The position numbers and the translations under genes were made by a program. A DNA stretch of 64,000 bases from Adiantum capillus-veneris (Eukaryota > Streptophyta > Polypodiopsida > Polypodiales > Pteridaceae). Below the pieces are notes generated by a model. The model saw nothing but the letters and a program-made list of their open reading frames with translations, had not been told where the DNA came from and made no database searches. The DNA is taken from contig CM043966.1 in assembly GCA_014529385.2 (NCBI GenBank), positions 43,285,037 to 43,349,036 on the forward strand, read 5' to 3'. Positions 31,032-43,189 of this stretch are shown here, one piece after another. Within the stretch, counting starts at the first letter, position 1, and the number at the start of each line of letters is the position of its first letter.

Positions 31032-31305
31032 TAAGGGAAGGCAAACTCTGTTCGTTGCACCTATTCGCTTGGTACTGACCATCGTCTTTATTAATGATGT
31101 TTGCTATTATACTTTTCTGAGGTTGGTACCAAGTGAATAAGGGAAGGCAAACTCTATTCGTTGCACCTATTCACTTGGTACTGACCATTGTTGCACGTGT
31201 TCGCTTGGTACTGAGGAGCGTTGCACCTGTTCGCTTGGTACTGACCATCATCTTTATTAATGATGTTTGCTATTGTACTTTTTTGAGGTCAGTACCAAGC
31301 GAGTA
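31032..31305. repeat. Tandemly arranged fold-back repeats
   Basis: TTCGCTTGGTACTGACC and its inverse GGT(T/C)(G/A)GTACCAAG flank TCTTTATTAATGATGTTTGC, and this hairpin unit occurs twice (31032-31137 and 31138-31305) with two extra partial TTCGCTTGGTACTGA copies near 31200-31230. Confidence 0.8.
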
Positions 31306-31583
31306 GAGGCAATACAACCTGTTTGATTTTGTTGTTTTTAATTGTCCATTTGAAATTATATACTAGCTAATCATATTCAAAAGAATACTTTATTCATCAA
31401 TCATCGCTATTTTAAATGTTCCATTTATATAAATTACATGGAAAAAAGTATTTGCACACAAATTGCATGTTTAATATTCTTTTTTAATCTTTTTAAAGGA
31501 CTCTCAAGCATTATCGCTATTTTTAATGCTTCATTTACATAAATTCTCTGTAAAAAATCTAAAAAATGCAAACAATTTGCATG

Positions 31584-32594
31584 TTAAATATTCTTTTGTA
31601 TCTTTTTCTTCAAAGTATAAACAAGTACATAATCACCTGTTTTGAACTCTTTAGTGCGCACATGTTTGTCAAAAAACTCTTTTTGTCTTCTCTTTTTAGC
31701 ATAGATTGAAGCTACAACTCTCAAGGGGAGTTCATCTAGCTTTTCAAGATCATATATTCTTGAAGAGAGTTCATGCCCTGTCCATTCTAAGCGTTTTGCT
31801 ACTTGTAGAGTTGGAATTAAAAACTCTATGGGTAGTATAGCATTTAGGCTAAACACCATGTTGTACGGTGTTGTTCCTATCGATGTTTTATAAGCTACCC
31901 TGTATGCCCATAGTGTTGAGTGTAGCTGCTGATCCCAATCTGTTCCTGACTCTGACACTATTTTAGTGAGAACCGTGCATAGTGTTTTATTTGTGGCCTC
32001 AGCTTGTCCATTTGCCTGTGGATGGTATGGAGCAGATTTCCTATGTATGACCATGAATTCCTCTAGCACATATTCAATGACTTCATTAAGAAAATGTGTC
32101 CCACGGTCACTGACAATTTCTATAGGTAACCCGTATCGTACAAAAACATTCTCATACAAACATTGTGCAGTGGTCCGTGCATCTGCTTTTTGCGTTGCCT
32201 TGGCTTCCACCCATTTTGTGAGATAGTCCGTAGCCACAATGATATATTGGGTATGGGTGCGATATACAGGGGGTGAGATAGGTCCCACAAAATCAATGCC
32301 CCATTTTGCAAATGCTCTTGCTCCCATCATAAGCCGAAGTGGCATCTCATCTCTCTTTATCGGCACCTTGGTGCACTGACATGCGTCACAACGCTTTACA
32401 AACTCTTCAGCATCCATGTGCAATGTAGGCCACCATATACCTACGGTTAAGACTATTTTTGCCGTCTTATCGCCCGAAAAATGGCCTCCACTTATTCCGC
32501 TATGTGCATGTTCTAGAATCAGCAGGTATTCGCTTTCACTTGTCGATCCAATGCACATATTGGGTAATCTATTGTGGGATGATCTGACCGGCAA
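31584..32594 (-). pseudogene. Ty3/gypsy integrase fragment, open frame of 336 codons
   Basis: An uninterrupted frame covers almost the whole integrase: zinc-binding HAHSGISGGHF and CDACQ (residues about 29-72), core Asp in WGIDFVGPISP, second Asp in IVSDRGTHF, Glu in NGQAEATNKTL, and a C-terminal part TGDYVLVYTL. RT and RNase H are not adjacent; the frame starts just beyond a junction with the TNP2-like remnant. Although open, it is an isolated domain without LTRs, so I class it as a fragment. It belongs to the Ty3/gypsy type with HHCC-DDE order. Confidence 0.8.
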
Positions 32595-32739
32595 GAAAGA
32601 TACTTTGGGAGCCAGGGTTGGCCTTAGAAATGTGGATCGTATGGAGCAATATTGGCCACAGACAGCAACCGATGGATCGATAAAACTCTCTAAAGAAAAT
32701 TTGATAGGAGCCTAAGAACACAAAGTAAAAGAGACCATT

Positions 32740-34455
32740 CGCTCTGTGGGGACCCCCACTGGCGTAATGCACTCACTTCGAACGTGTTTCACCAAAGAAG
32801 GGAAGCTTACCGATTTGAAGTCACACGACTGGCATAAAATGTATTATATGTTTGAAGTGGAATATGTCATAGTGGGAATTGTGTAACAAATTCATGTGTG
32901 GACTTTAATATCATTGCTAGACGTGTTTTGTAGTTTATTTTACCGGTGGCCATTGAGGGATGTTTGTCTCCTGACATCCGTAACACAATCTACAAACTTG
33001 CGAAGTTGGTGCAATGGATCTCACAAAAGGAGATCAATGTAGACTCCATACCATTCGTGAAACTAAACGTTGTTTAGGTTGTGTGCATGTTTGAGAAACA
33101 CTTTCGTACTGCCATGCTAACCATTCAGGTGCATCTTTTTGTTCACATAGTTGATGAGGTGGAAATAGCTAGCACAATACATTCCAGATGGATGTTATTT
33201 TTAGAACGTTTCATGAAAACGCTAAAGGGATATGTGCGTCAGAAGGCACGTCCAGAGGGTAGCATGGTAGAAGGTTGGCGGTATCAGAGTCCCTAGTTTA
33301 CATTGGAGAGTGGTTAGACAGATTTGATAAAGCCCGGGATACGCTATGGTGAACCATAGATGATGAGCGCATATCTGGGATTGTCATGTGCAATCTCGGT
33401 GTTGAGAAGAAGATGACGGAAGATCTAGAGACTAAAATCAATCAATTTTGCATGCTTCACAATCCAGTAATGCAAAAGTGGATTTCACAATACGAGGATG
33501 CAAAGCAAGAGCGACGAAGGACACGAATTGAGTGGAGACGGGGAAGACGACCGATGATGCATTATCCGGCGGGTCTAGAGAGCCTACCAACATTCATGAG
33601 CTTAAGATGGTTGCACAACCAATTGAAAAGTGCACAACAGTGCAGTGAAGAAGTGACTAAGGAGGAGTGGGAGTACTCTCGGGGTTGCGCGACCAAGGTA
33701 AGTTTGCAATGTACGACTAGCGACTTTCTAGATGTTTGAACGGCCACTCATAATCTTTGTTGGTTGTAGTATAAGTCATACACATCAGCATGGTGTAAAG
33801 GTCAACATTTTAGGGTGGAACGGATCGACAAAAAGCGTTTTACTCAAGATTGTGGAATCATGGCAAAATTTGAACAGTCTAGTTGACGACGGTCCTCTGA
33901 TGCAGATCTTGTGGTGGTCGAATTCACTTGCTTTGGCACGCTACAAGGGATTTTGACGATCGATTATAGAGGATTTTTTGTTGACTTGTTTGACGTGCCA
34001 TGGTTCAAGATAAACATGGAGGGTCGCAATGCTACTGTGTGTAGAGGAGAATCTGGTTTCCGTGAGGTGGATTCAACTAAAAAATGGACCTACCTAAGAG
34101 ACACTTTCGTACTACCCGAGCATTGTGAACAAGTAAGTCTGTAAATAGTTAACATCCAATTTTAGAAGTTATGTGCTTGGAAGCTCTCATATAAGTTATG
34201 TGGCTTTGGCAAGTGATATTTCATCCTACAAAGTCTGCATCAAACTAGTGATACGTCATAGAGGTAGCCCCTTGTAGTGCACGGACGTACGAAAGCTACC
34301 GTGTGCCAACCACAGCGGCATCAATGGAGGAGATGGGAGAAGATGCTCAGTTAGAAGCCGCTGAGGTGGTGTCAGACGAGCATCAAGCTGCTACTCTCTA
34401 TGGGGTGCATGCAGAGGATCTACAAAATGAAACGGAGGACATCTGCCTAACCAAA
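32740..34455 (+). pseudogene. CACTA TNP2-like transposase remnant (DUF4218 and DUF4216-like regions)
   Basis: Ordered but broken blocks match the C-terminal half of En/Spm-type TNP2 proteins. KLTDLKSHDWHKMYYMF near 32810, LSPDIRNTIYKLAKLVQW near 32970, LTIQVHLFVHIVDEVEI and LKGYVRQKARPEGSMVEGW (33100-33280) correspond to the DUF4218 region. ILTIDYRGFFVDLFDVPWF (from 33953) and KWTYLRDTFVLPEHCEQV (34080-34140) correspond to DUF4216. An acidic tail (EEMGEDAQLEAAEVVSDEH) runs to about 34440. It is then cut by gypsy element D. Frames change several times, so it is dead. The catalytic half is missing. Confidence 0.6.
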
Positions 34456-34469
34456 TGCTCTGATACCAA
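34449..34469 (-). repeat. Primer-site-length duplication outside the 3' LTR of element D
   Basis: These 21 bases, read on the minus strand right after the 3' LTR end, contain TGGTATCAGAGC and are identical to those following the 5' LTR at 41562-41582. Sequence identity stops after them on the left. Confidence 0.85.
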
Positions 34470-36053
34470 TGTAATGGAATTGGCATATTTAACCTGAGAG
34501 TAGCGGAAATTAATGAGAGTACTTTTGAGAAATGACTTTGTGAGCATAGCGGGTGGACATAATTGAAGATAGCAACATAATCATAGAAATTAGTTAACTT
34601 GGCATGAACAATACTTTTGCAAGAGAGACCGGATTTATGTGGACCGGTCCTCCTCCAATAGGCATTTGTATTATGATTTCTCCCATTAAGAGAGACTTGT
34701 TACAATACAATCTTTGTGCTCCTTTTGAGCTAGGTGATGGACGATGGAAAGCTTCATGCATCACAAGCATAACATAAACTTGAAGAATGCTTTAACTATC
34801 CAAGCCTCAGTCCCAAGACCTCAAACACCTTCGAAGGTGGAGAGAGCTAGCAGGGAATGAGGGTAGGGAAGAGGAAGAAGAAACATTTCATAGGGGAAAG
34901 AATTAGTTCCTCACTTGTCATAACTCTTCTTGCTAGCATACATAATAGCATAGTAATGAAGATGGAGAAGATGGCAAGCTCAAGCATTGAAGCATGGCTC
35001 TTGGTTGGATTTGCACTCCATAGCCAAGAGTGTTGGTGTAGGCTCTCAACTTCTCAAGGAGCTTGGAGAAGGAGATGGAGCTCTTGCAGTTTGCATAGCA
35101 CATCATGAGAGTGTTTGTGAGCGTGTGTGGGTGAGTATACCCCCTAAGAATCCCCCTAGCTTGCTTGGGTCGACCCCCCCCTTGTAGCTCATGCTTGAAG
35201 CTCATTGGACCCCTCCAAGCCTACCCAATCACAAGCAGGAGACATTACAAGCAACAAGGGTAGCCTTGGGACAAGTGTCCCCCTTTCCCTTTTGAGAGAG
35301 AGGACTTGATAAATGAAAAATCAATTAATTAAATCTCCTAGATTAACATTGGACCTCTTGGGTGGCCAAACAATAGGATTCAGGCACATTATGAGGGCAA
35401 CATGAGGAGGAACTTGACAAGTGTTCCTTTTGCTTTCTTTGTACCATGCATGCCTTGTGTGAGTGTAGTGGGTGTTCTCTCTCATCCCCCCTCTTGTAGG
35501 GCTCGCCCCCTCCTTGTAGGGATTGAATCTTGACCTTTTGACACCTCAAGCCCCTCATGCATAGGCCCATTTCCCACCACAAGCTTAGCCCTTAAGCACT
35601 TTAAGCTTGGGCTGGGTTCTCACCTCAAGTGCAACCCTAGCATCTCAAGCATGACAAGCACCTCAAGCATCTCAATCATCAAGCACCTCAAGCATCTCAA
35701 GAACCTCAATCATCAAGCACCTTAAGCACCTCAAGCTTGGGCCGGGTTCCCGCCTCAAGCAACTCAAGCTTGGGTCGGGGTTCCCACCTCAAGCTCAGCC
35801 CTAGCTTACCTAAGGTCAAAGGACTTTTACACTAACTAGGAGGTCTTCAATGAAGCTAACCCTAAGGTCTTATGCTCCATTGGTTAGCCTTGCTCTTTGA
35901 TAGACCATCTCTCATTTGGGCCCCTTTACCATTGGCCCTGTGTTGAGATAGATCTATAAGCACATCTCAAGATCTTAACCCTTGTTCCGGTTTATTCTCC
36001 CAGATTAAGTGATCAATTTAATATTAGAAAATCATTTGGTTGGTTAGATATTA
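34470..36053 (-). repeat. 3' LTR of gypsy element D (1584 bp)
   Basis: Matches 41583-43131. The end on the minus strand is CCATTACA. It contains a CTCAAGCA minisatellite (35640-35790) with more units than the other LTR, and lacks about 27 bases present in the other LTR near 41740. Confidence 0.85.
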
Positions 36054-36423
36054 CTTTTTATGACATTACCTATCTCTTGAAATCATAGTCGTCCTCGACT
36101 ATGAGGGAGAAGAGATAAAGCCTTAGTCATTAGTCAATCTTACTTAGTGGGTAGAGGATCCCTTTTTACCCTATGACATCTTTCCAAGATGGATGACTAA
36201 TCCATTTGGTGCTTGGGAAACATAGCTACCGCAAGCATGTCTGCTCTTTAGTCCATTTCATTCTCCCAAAGTAGAGTGACAAATTCTACTTGGTGGTTGA
36301 GACACGTCGTCATCACAAACATGATTCTAAGCATGCATACTATTTAAATTTGTGCACATTAAAAAGAGAACTAGTCTTATAAGACATAAACATGAGTCAT
36401 TTAAAAGAAATTTGTACATTTGC

Positions 36424-36787
36424 TTACTCTAATGTAGCATTGTATGATTTGACAAGGTTCATTCTATCCTTAAGCTGTATTCCTAGCATCCATCTAGCAT
36501 CTTCAAAAGGATAATTTTTGAACTTTATAAGATATCGTCGGATAATCTTACCATGTCGTAGTACCTTATCTTCATGCCAGAGGATAGCTTCGGGTTGTAG
36601 CACCTCTTCTTGGTCTTCAACTTCGGGAGGGTCTTCAATAATTGGTTCACTTGGTGGCTCTCCTTTGTAGGGCTTGAGTAGGCTCACATCAAAAGCATTG
36701 TGTATGAGCCAATGGTTGGGCAATTTGAGTTGGTAAGACATCTCATTGATGGGATTCAAGATTTGGAAAGGAACATAGTTTGCTAGC
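36424..36787 (-). pseudogene. Integrase C-terminal part with chromodomain-like end (element D)
   Basis: The frame ends the polyprotein: NPINEMSYQLKLPNHWLIHN, AFDVSLLKPYKG, then EAILWHEDKVLRHGKIIRRY and LIKFKNYPFEDARWM, which resembles a chromodomain of chromoviruses. Such domains are thought to guide integration to marked chromatin. A frameshift separates it from the integrase core. Confidence 0.75.
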
Positions 36788-37776
36788 TTAGTAATACTTT
36801 TGATGGCCCATAGGATTTTTTCCCGTCGTTTTCCTTAATTGAGCCTTAGGAAACTTAAGTAAGACCCAATCATTTTCTTTGAATGTTAAGGCCCTTCTGT
36901 GCTTGTCAACAACAGCTTTTTGCCTTTGTTGAGAGATGGATATAGCCTCCTTCATCTTTTGAAAAGATTCTTGTAGGTCACGGCTATACTCATCGGCGGT
37001 GAAGATCTTCCCATGTACTTTGAGTAGCAAGGGACTCTTAGGTCTTCCCTCAATGATCGCAAAAGGCGCTTTTCCCGTAGAAGTATGTACAGTATTATTG
37101 TAGGCATACTCTACAAGAGGTAAGTACTTTTCCCATTGTGAGCGTTGATCTACTTCGGTAACATAAGTCTTGAGTAGATCGAGTATCGTAAGATTGGCTA
37201 TCTCACTTTGGCCATCCGTTTGTGGGTGATAGGCCGAAGAGAAATTCAATCTTGTTCCTAGATTTTCAAAGAGACCTTTCCAGAAATTACTGGTCATTCT
37301 AAGATCTCTATCTGACACGATGGATGTTGGTAATCCATGATTTTTGAAAATATGAGATATGAAGAGAGTTGCCATTTGGTGTGCCTTAATAGTCTTTTTG
37401 ATAGGAATAAAGTGTGCTTGCTTGCTAAACCTGTCGACTATTGTCCATATTCCCGTATTCCCATGGATAGACTTGGGTAATCCAAAGATGAAATCCATAG
37501 ATATACTCTCCCATGATGAATTTGGGATAGGTAATGGTTGGAGTAGTTCACGTTGCTTCCCTCCATCATATTTGGTCTTTCGGCATACTACACATTTTGA
37601 AACATACTCTTGTATGTCCACTTTCATGGTAGTCCAATAGAAAACGTCTCTACTCCTCGGAGAGTAGGTTGAATACCTCTATGCCCCGCATAGGGAGGAG
37701 AATGGGATTCATACATAACTTTCTCACGAAGGGAATGGGTAACACATAGCCTATTGCCATGGAGAAGATAACCATC
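36788..37776 (-). pseudogene. Integrase of gypsy element D
   Basis: Zinc-binding blocks HSPPYAGHRGI (about 37710) and CVVCRKTKYDGG precede the core: Asp in SISMDFIFGLPKS, second Asp in IVSDRDLRMTS, Glu in DGQSEIANLT. The C-terminal part keeps GHQKYY. A frameshift and stops lie between the zinc finger start and 37627. The catalytic triad is present in order. Confidence 0.85.
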
Positions 37777-38442
37777 CTACAAGGTGAATGGTTCCTCTTT
37801 CTTTCCGAAATCAAGGGTTGACATCATGTCTCTAAAGTCAGGGTCAGTAGCATCCTCATCTATTATAGAAGATAGATCATTGTGAGTAGTTATAGACACC
37901 ACATTAACTTTTGGTCGTCCTGAAAGTGAATCGGCCATTTGATTGTGCTTACCAGCAATGTGAGCAATATGAAAATTAAATTGAGAAAGAAAATTTGCCC
38001 ACCTCATTTGTTTGTCGGAAAGCTTGGTTTGCGTCATGAAATACTTGAAACTTTGGTGGTCGGTTCGTAGGATAAATGGAGTCCCCAATAGGTAGTGCTT
38101 CCATGTGTGTAGGGCATGTAGAATAGCTAAAAGCTCTTTCTCATAAATGCCCAAGACTCGTTCATCCGTATTGAGCCTTCGCCTCTCATATGCTATGGCA
38201 TGCCCTTCTTGAAGCAAAACTGCTCCAAGGCAATTACCACAAGCATCACATTGGACCTCAAATGGCTTTGAGAGATCGGGAAGCATGAGGACTGGTTGAG
38301 AGGTAAGCTTCTCCTTGAGCTTGTCAAAAGCATTTTGCTCCTTAGCAGTCCATACATACTTAACGTTCTTCTTAGTTAAGTCATGTAGTGGTCCTGCTAC
38401 TTGGGAGAATTTTGCTATGAAGCGTCTATAGTATGCGCACAT
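37777..38442 (-). pseudogene. End of RT and RNase H of gypsy element D
   Basis: Blocks YYRRFIAKFSQVAGPLHDLT, VQCDACGNCLGAVLLQ (RNase H start), YEKELLAILHALHTWKHYLL, RTDHQSFKYF and HIAHIAGKHNQMADSLS are in standard order. It ends before integrase near 37777. Confidence 0.85.
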
Positions 38443-38972
38443 ACCAATGAAGCTTCTTAGATCATGTAGATTCCTTGGTTAGGCCATGCTTTTATTACCT
38501 CTAACTTCGATGGATCCATACGGATACCATCTTGAGAGATAATATGACCTAAGTGTTGAATATCTTGAAGGAAAAATTCACTTTTCTTTTGGTTGAGAAA
38601 AAGCTTATTCTCCCTCAATGCTTGAAAAATCACTTGGAGATTTTGCTTATGTTCCTCCAAAGACTTGGAGTAGATGATGATATCATCAAAGAACACTCCA
38701 ATGAATTTACGATAAGGTCTAAAAATTTTCTCCATTAGATGATTGAACTTAGCTGGTGCATTAGTCAAGCCAAAAGGAATTACTAGATATTCATAAAGAC
38801 CAAATGTTGTGCAAAACACGGTCTTTAGGATATTTTCATTCACTATCCTTATTTGATGATAGCCACTTTTAAGGTCAATCCTACTAAAGTAGGTAGAGAC
38901 TTGTAGATTATCAAACAGATCTTCTACTCGAGGCATGGAAATCTGTTTTTGAAAGTGATATGGTTTAGTGCT
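38443..38972 (-). pseudogene. Reverse transcriptase core of gypsy element D
   Basis: YFSRIDLKSGYHQIRI, IPFGLTNAPAKFNHLM and the catalytic VFFDDIIIYSKS (Phe-Asp-Asp) are present, then LGHIISQDGIRMDP. Separated from the preceding frame by a shift near 38950. Confidence 0.85.
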
Positions 38973-39756
38973 CTAGTCCACACACATACGGTATGTACCA
39001 TCTTTCTTTTGCACTAAAAGGACTGGAGAACAAAAGGGAGAGGAACTAGGCCTCACCGTCCCTTTGTCTACCAATTCCTGTACTTGCCTCATGATCTCCT
39101 CTTGTTGAGCTTGTGAGACTCGATAAGGAGGCTTGTTAGGCGGTGAGCTTCTTGGAAGGAGCTCAATGCGATGGTCATCATCCCCTCGTTTTGGAGGTAA
39201 GTCCATAGGGATATCATCGATGAACACATCTTGGAATCCTTTTAGAAAATTAGACAAGTCTAACTCTTCTTGATTCCTACCATTTACGTTTGATGAAACA
39301 TTAGGATCTTTTAGAGACTCTTTGACAAAAATCATGTACGCAGAAACTGAGCTCTTCATTGACTTATCAAAAGCAGGAGGATTTACAAGTGGAATAGTGC
39401 GACCACGCTCACTAGCATCTATATACATGTTCTTTCCCCTATAGGTGAAGTAGATTCTCCTTTCAGGGAACTTCATATTAGCAGCCATGCGATCAAACCA
39501 TGGCACCCCTAGGATAGCATCCTCATGTTGGAGAGGAGAGATGAAGAAGTCTTCTTTGTCGACATAGCTTTGGACATGAAGCCTCAACTTCCCAATCAAG
39601 GGAGTAATGGAGGTTTGCTGTACCTTGAAAGCTGCGTCAGCCCCGTTACCATATCTCCCATCTTGAAAGCTCGAATGTCCAACTTGGTGGCCAACTCCGT
39701 TGATATGAAGTCGTGAGTAGAGCCAGGGTCAAACAAGATGAAGGCATCATGCTCTC
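38973..39756 (-). pseudogene. Protease and RT start of gypsy element D
   Basis: Protease begins in another frame near 39755 with FILFDPGSTHDFIS (D-P-G in place of D-S/T-G), continues with ILGVPWFDRMAANMKF and leads into the RT start (GTVRPSSSPFCSPVLLVQKKD). The conserved VQKKDGTYRMCVD is at 39010-38973. Confidence 0.8.
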
Positions 39757-41190
39757 TTACCTTTCCCCAAGCATAGGAAAGTGATGATCCTTTGCAATGA
39801 GCATCCTCTTTTGGAGCTTCGATGGTGGAAGCCCTAGGAATCTCATTGCGAGTATTCTTCTTGGGGCAAAAACGATAGCCATGTCCTTGCTCCCCACACT
39901 TGAAACACTTATGGTCCTTGCAAAAAGCTTCAAGCTCTTCAGGAGAGAGTTTGTTTTTACCTTTGTAAACTCCCTTCTCCTTGGACCGATTGTTGTTGTT
40001 GTTGTTGTTGGAAGTGCCTTGGGAAGAACTTTGAACATTGGTTTTCCCCTTTGCATCATTTTTGCCTTTGTGTTCATGGGATTGACATTAAGTCTAGCCC
40101 CTTGATGGAAATTGGCGTGAAGCAACCATGGTGTGATATATTAATTCACTAATAGTGCCATTGAGAGTTGATGTATTCGTCCATCTCTTCAGGTAATCCC
40201 GCACAGAATTGCTGCCTTTGCTCGGCAAAGTCTATCTTTTGAAAGACAGTAGCCTTGAGATGTAAATCCAAAAACTTTTCTACATACTTGTGGATAGACG
40301 CATGAGAGAGAAGCTTCAAGCTGTGCCATTTGGTAAGCAGTTTATCCTTTGCATCGCTTGCAAGGAATTTCTTCATGATGGAAACTCGTAGAGTTTTCCA
40401 TGTCTTTGGGGCTTCGCCATTGCCACAAAGGCTAGCCCACCATTGATGAGTTGAATTTTGAAAGTGCATAGCTACTTGGCGTAGCATGGAGGACTCCGTA
40501 AAGCCCTCGTCTCCAAAGCCGCATCAAATTGCTGGATGAAGGCCAACACTTTGTCGGTAGCACCAAAGGTGCCATCATAGGTGAGAAAAGAGATACTCTT
40601 TCCCCCCTCCTTGGACTTCTTTAGCTTTTGTGACCTTCGCCATGCGGGGAATAATTTGCGATGTCCTCCCCTCTTGTATTCTCTAGGAAAATAGCCATAG
40701 CTTTCGTCGGAAGAGGAGGAAGGTGAAGAAGAAGGAGAAGAGGGTGACCTCTTCCTAGCCCTTTTCTTCCTTTGTTTCCTCTCTTCCCTTTTGGGGTGAC
40801 AAGGAGAAGGACTATGTGTTGATCTTTTCCTCTTGGGAGGAGTGGGTGATGGTCTAGACCGTCGTCTTCGGGGAGCCACATCTTCAGAGGAACTTAATGT
40901 TTCATTGCTTTCTTGCTCTTTGGATTCCTTCTCTCAAATGGGAGAGAGTCTTCTTTTGGGGGTCTCTTCAAGAGGCCTCCTAAGCTCTCTCTCCTCTTGG
41001 AGAGGAAGGGAATTCCATAACCACGAAGTTGTTGAGTAGCTTCGGCTTGCAAAGCATGGTTGCCCATAGCTTTCTACAACCTAGTGATGAGATAATTCAC
41101 AACCATGGGAGCATCATCATTAGCGCCTTCATGTGAAAAATCAAAGCTATCAATGTTCATTCTACTCTCTTGATTATTGTGAGCCATGTA
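39757..41190 (-). pseudogene. Gag of gypsy element D (frameshifted, zinc knuckle present)
   Basis: An ATG at about 41187 begins MAHNNQESRMNIDSFDFSHE. The next frame (40472-40879) is strongly basic and Ser-rich and ends with the gag-core signature ISFLTYDGTFGATDK and VLAFIQQFDAAL. The core continues at 40149-40487 (HFQNSTHQWWASL; KFLDLHLKATVF). A zinc knuckle CFKCGEQGHGYRFC is near 39900. At least three frame changes. Gag would build the particle. Confidence 0.8.
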
Positions 41191-41561
41191 CTTAGTGTAT
41201 GCTTTGGCAATTCAAAACCTTAGTTGCCACTCCTCTTAGCCTTTGAAAATCGGCTCTTAAGTATCTACACCCACGACTCAAAATGGTTAATTATAGAGAG
41301 TAGAGGAGTAGGTCTAACATAACAAAGTTGCCGAGGGCTAGCTCCTTTCGGACTTCTTATGGCTCAATAATGGTAAAGCCATAGGAAAGTCTAAAAGGAC
41401 TCCATTATTAAGTCTAAAGCTCCCGAGGTGTGCACCATATCCCACATAGTGGGGTCAACAGAATCGATAATAGATCCCAGTTTCAGTTACCCTAATATAA
41501 TTAACAACATCAACCATTTATAGGCTACTTAAGGACCTCTCTTCTTAAGCAAGAAAAGAGA

Positions 41562-41582
41562 AACCAAATGCTCTGATACCAA
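41562..41582 (-). other. Primer-binding site of gypsy element D
   Basis: On the minus strand it starts (after one T) TGGTATCAGAGC, complementary to initiator tRNA-Met, right after the 5' LTR end. Confidence 0.9.
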
Positions 41583-43131
41583 TGTAATGGAATTGGCCTA
41601 TTTAACTTGAGAGTAGCGGAAATTAATGATAGTACTTTTGAGAAATGACTTTGCGAGCATAGCGGGTGGACATAATTGAAGATAGCAACATAATCATAGC
41701 AATTATTTAACTTGGCATGAACAATACTTTTGCAAGAGAGAGAATTTAGAGAACATGACAATAGTTGAGGACCGGATTTATGTGGATCCGGTCCCCCCTC
41801 CAATAGGCATTTGTATTATGATTTCTCCCATTAAGAGAGACTTGTTACAATACAATCTTTGTGTTCCTTTTGACCTAGGTGATGCAATGAAGATGGAAAG
41901 CTTCATGCATCACAAGCATAACATAAAATTGAAGAAAGCTTTAACTATCCCAAGCCTCAGTCCCAAGACCTCAAACACCTTCGAAGGTGGAGAGAGCTAA
42001 CTGGGAATGAGGGTAGGGAAGAGGAAGAAGAAACATTTCATAGGGGAAAGAACTAGTTCCTCACTTATCATAACTCTTCTTGCTAGCATACATAATAGCA
42101 TAGTAATGAAGATGGAGAAGATGGCAAGCTCAAGCATTGAAGCATGGCTCTTGGTTGGATTTGCACTCCATAGCCAAGAGTGTTGGTGTAGGCTCTCAAC
42201 TTCTCAAGGAGCTTGGAGAAGGAGATGGAGCTCTTGCACTTTGCATAGCACACCATGAGAATGTTTGTGAGTGTGTGTGGGTGAGTATACCCCCTAAGCA
42301 ACCCCCTAGCTTACTTGGGTTGATACCCCCCTTGTAGCTCATGCTTGAAGCTCATTGGACCCCTCCAAGCCTAGCCAATCACAAGCAGGGGGCATTACAA
42401 GCAACAAGGGTATCCTTGGGACAAGTGTCCCCCTTTTCCTTTTGAGAGAGGGGACTTGATAAATTCAAAATCAATTAATCAAATCTCCTAAATTATCATT
42501 GGACCTCTTGGGTGGCCAACCAATAGGCTTCAGGCACACCATGAGGACAACATGAGGAGGAACTTGACAAGTGTCCCTTTTGCTTTCTTTGTACCATGCA
42601 TGCCTTCTGTGAGTGGGTGGGTGTTTCTCTCATCCCCCCTCTTGTAGGGATCGCCCCCTCCTTGTATGGATTGAATCTTGACCTTTTGACACCTCAAGCC
42701 CCTCATGCATAGGCCCAGTTCCCAGCACAAGCTTGGTCCATAATCACTTTAAGCTTGGGCTGGGTTCTCACCTCAAGTGCAACCCTAGCATCTCAAGCAT
42801 GACAAGCACCTCAAGCATCTCAAGCACCTCAATCATCAAGCACCTCAAGCACCTCAAGCTTGGGTCGGGTTCCCAGCCCTAGCTTACCTAAGGTCAAAGG
42901 ATTTTTACACTAACTAGGAGGTCTTCAATGAAGCTAACCCTAAGGTCTTACGCTCCATTGGTTAGCCTTGCTCTTTGATAGACCATCTCTCATTTGGGCC
43001 CCTTTACCATTGGCCTGTGTTGAGATAGATCTATAAGCACATCTCAATATCTTAACCCTTGTTCCCGTTTATTCTCCCACATTAAGTGATCAGTTTAATA
43101 TGAGAAAATCATTTGGGTTGGTTAGATGTTA
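41583..43131 (-). repeat. 5' LTR of gypsy element D (1549 bp)
   Basis: Same family as 34470-36053. A CTCAAGCA-type minisatellite lies at 42790-42870 with fewer units than in the 3' LTR. Confidence 0.85.
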
Positions 43132-43189
43132 GTTTTAATGGACCCGAAGAAAATTTGTTTATGTAGTAGCCTAGGCCATTATTAAGCGT

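Larger units (their letters stand above)
34449..43131 (-). mobile_element. Ty3/gypsy chromodomain retrotransposon D, nearly full length
   Basis: Minus-strand element with a 5' LTR on the right (43131-41583), a TGGTATCAGAGC primer site, gag with a zinc knuckle, protease, RT, RNase H, integrase with a chromodomain-like end, and a 3' LTR on the left (36053-34470). LTR copies are about 95% alike by eye, with length differences. Several stops and frameshifts interrupt gag-pol. It lies next to the TNP2-like remnant (32740-34455) and the decayed PPR copy (43190-43720). No target duplication could be confirmed. Confidence 0.9.

Noticed and set aside
34267-34280. CCCCTTGTAGTG as the right CACTA terminus of the TNP2-like element
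   Set aside because: It lies within the coding frame of the acidic C-terminal tail, and no matching start was found.
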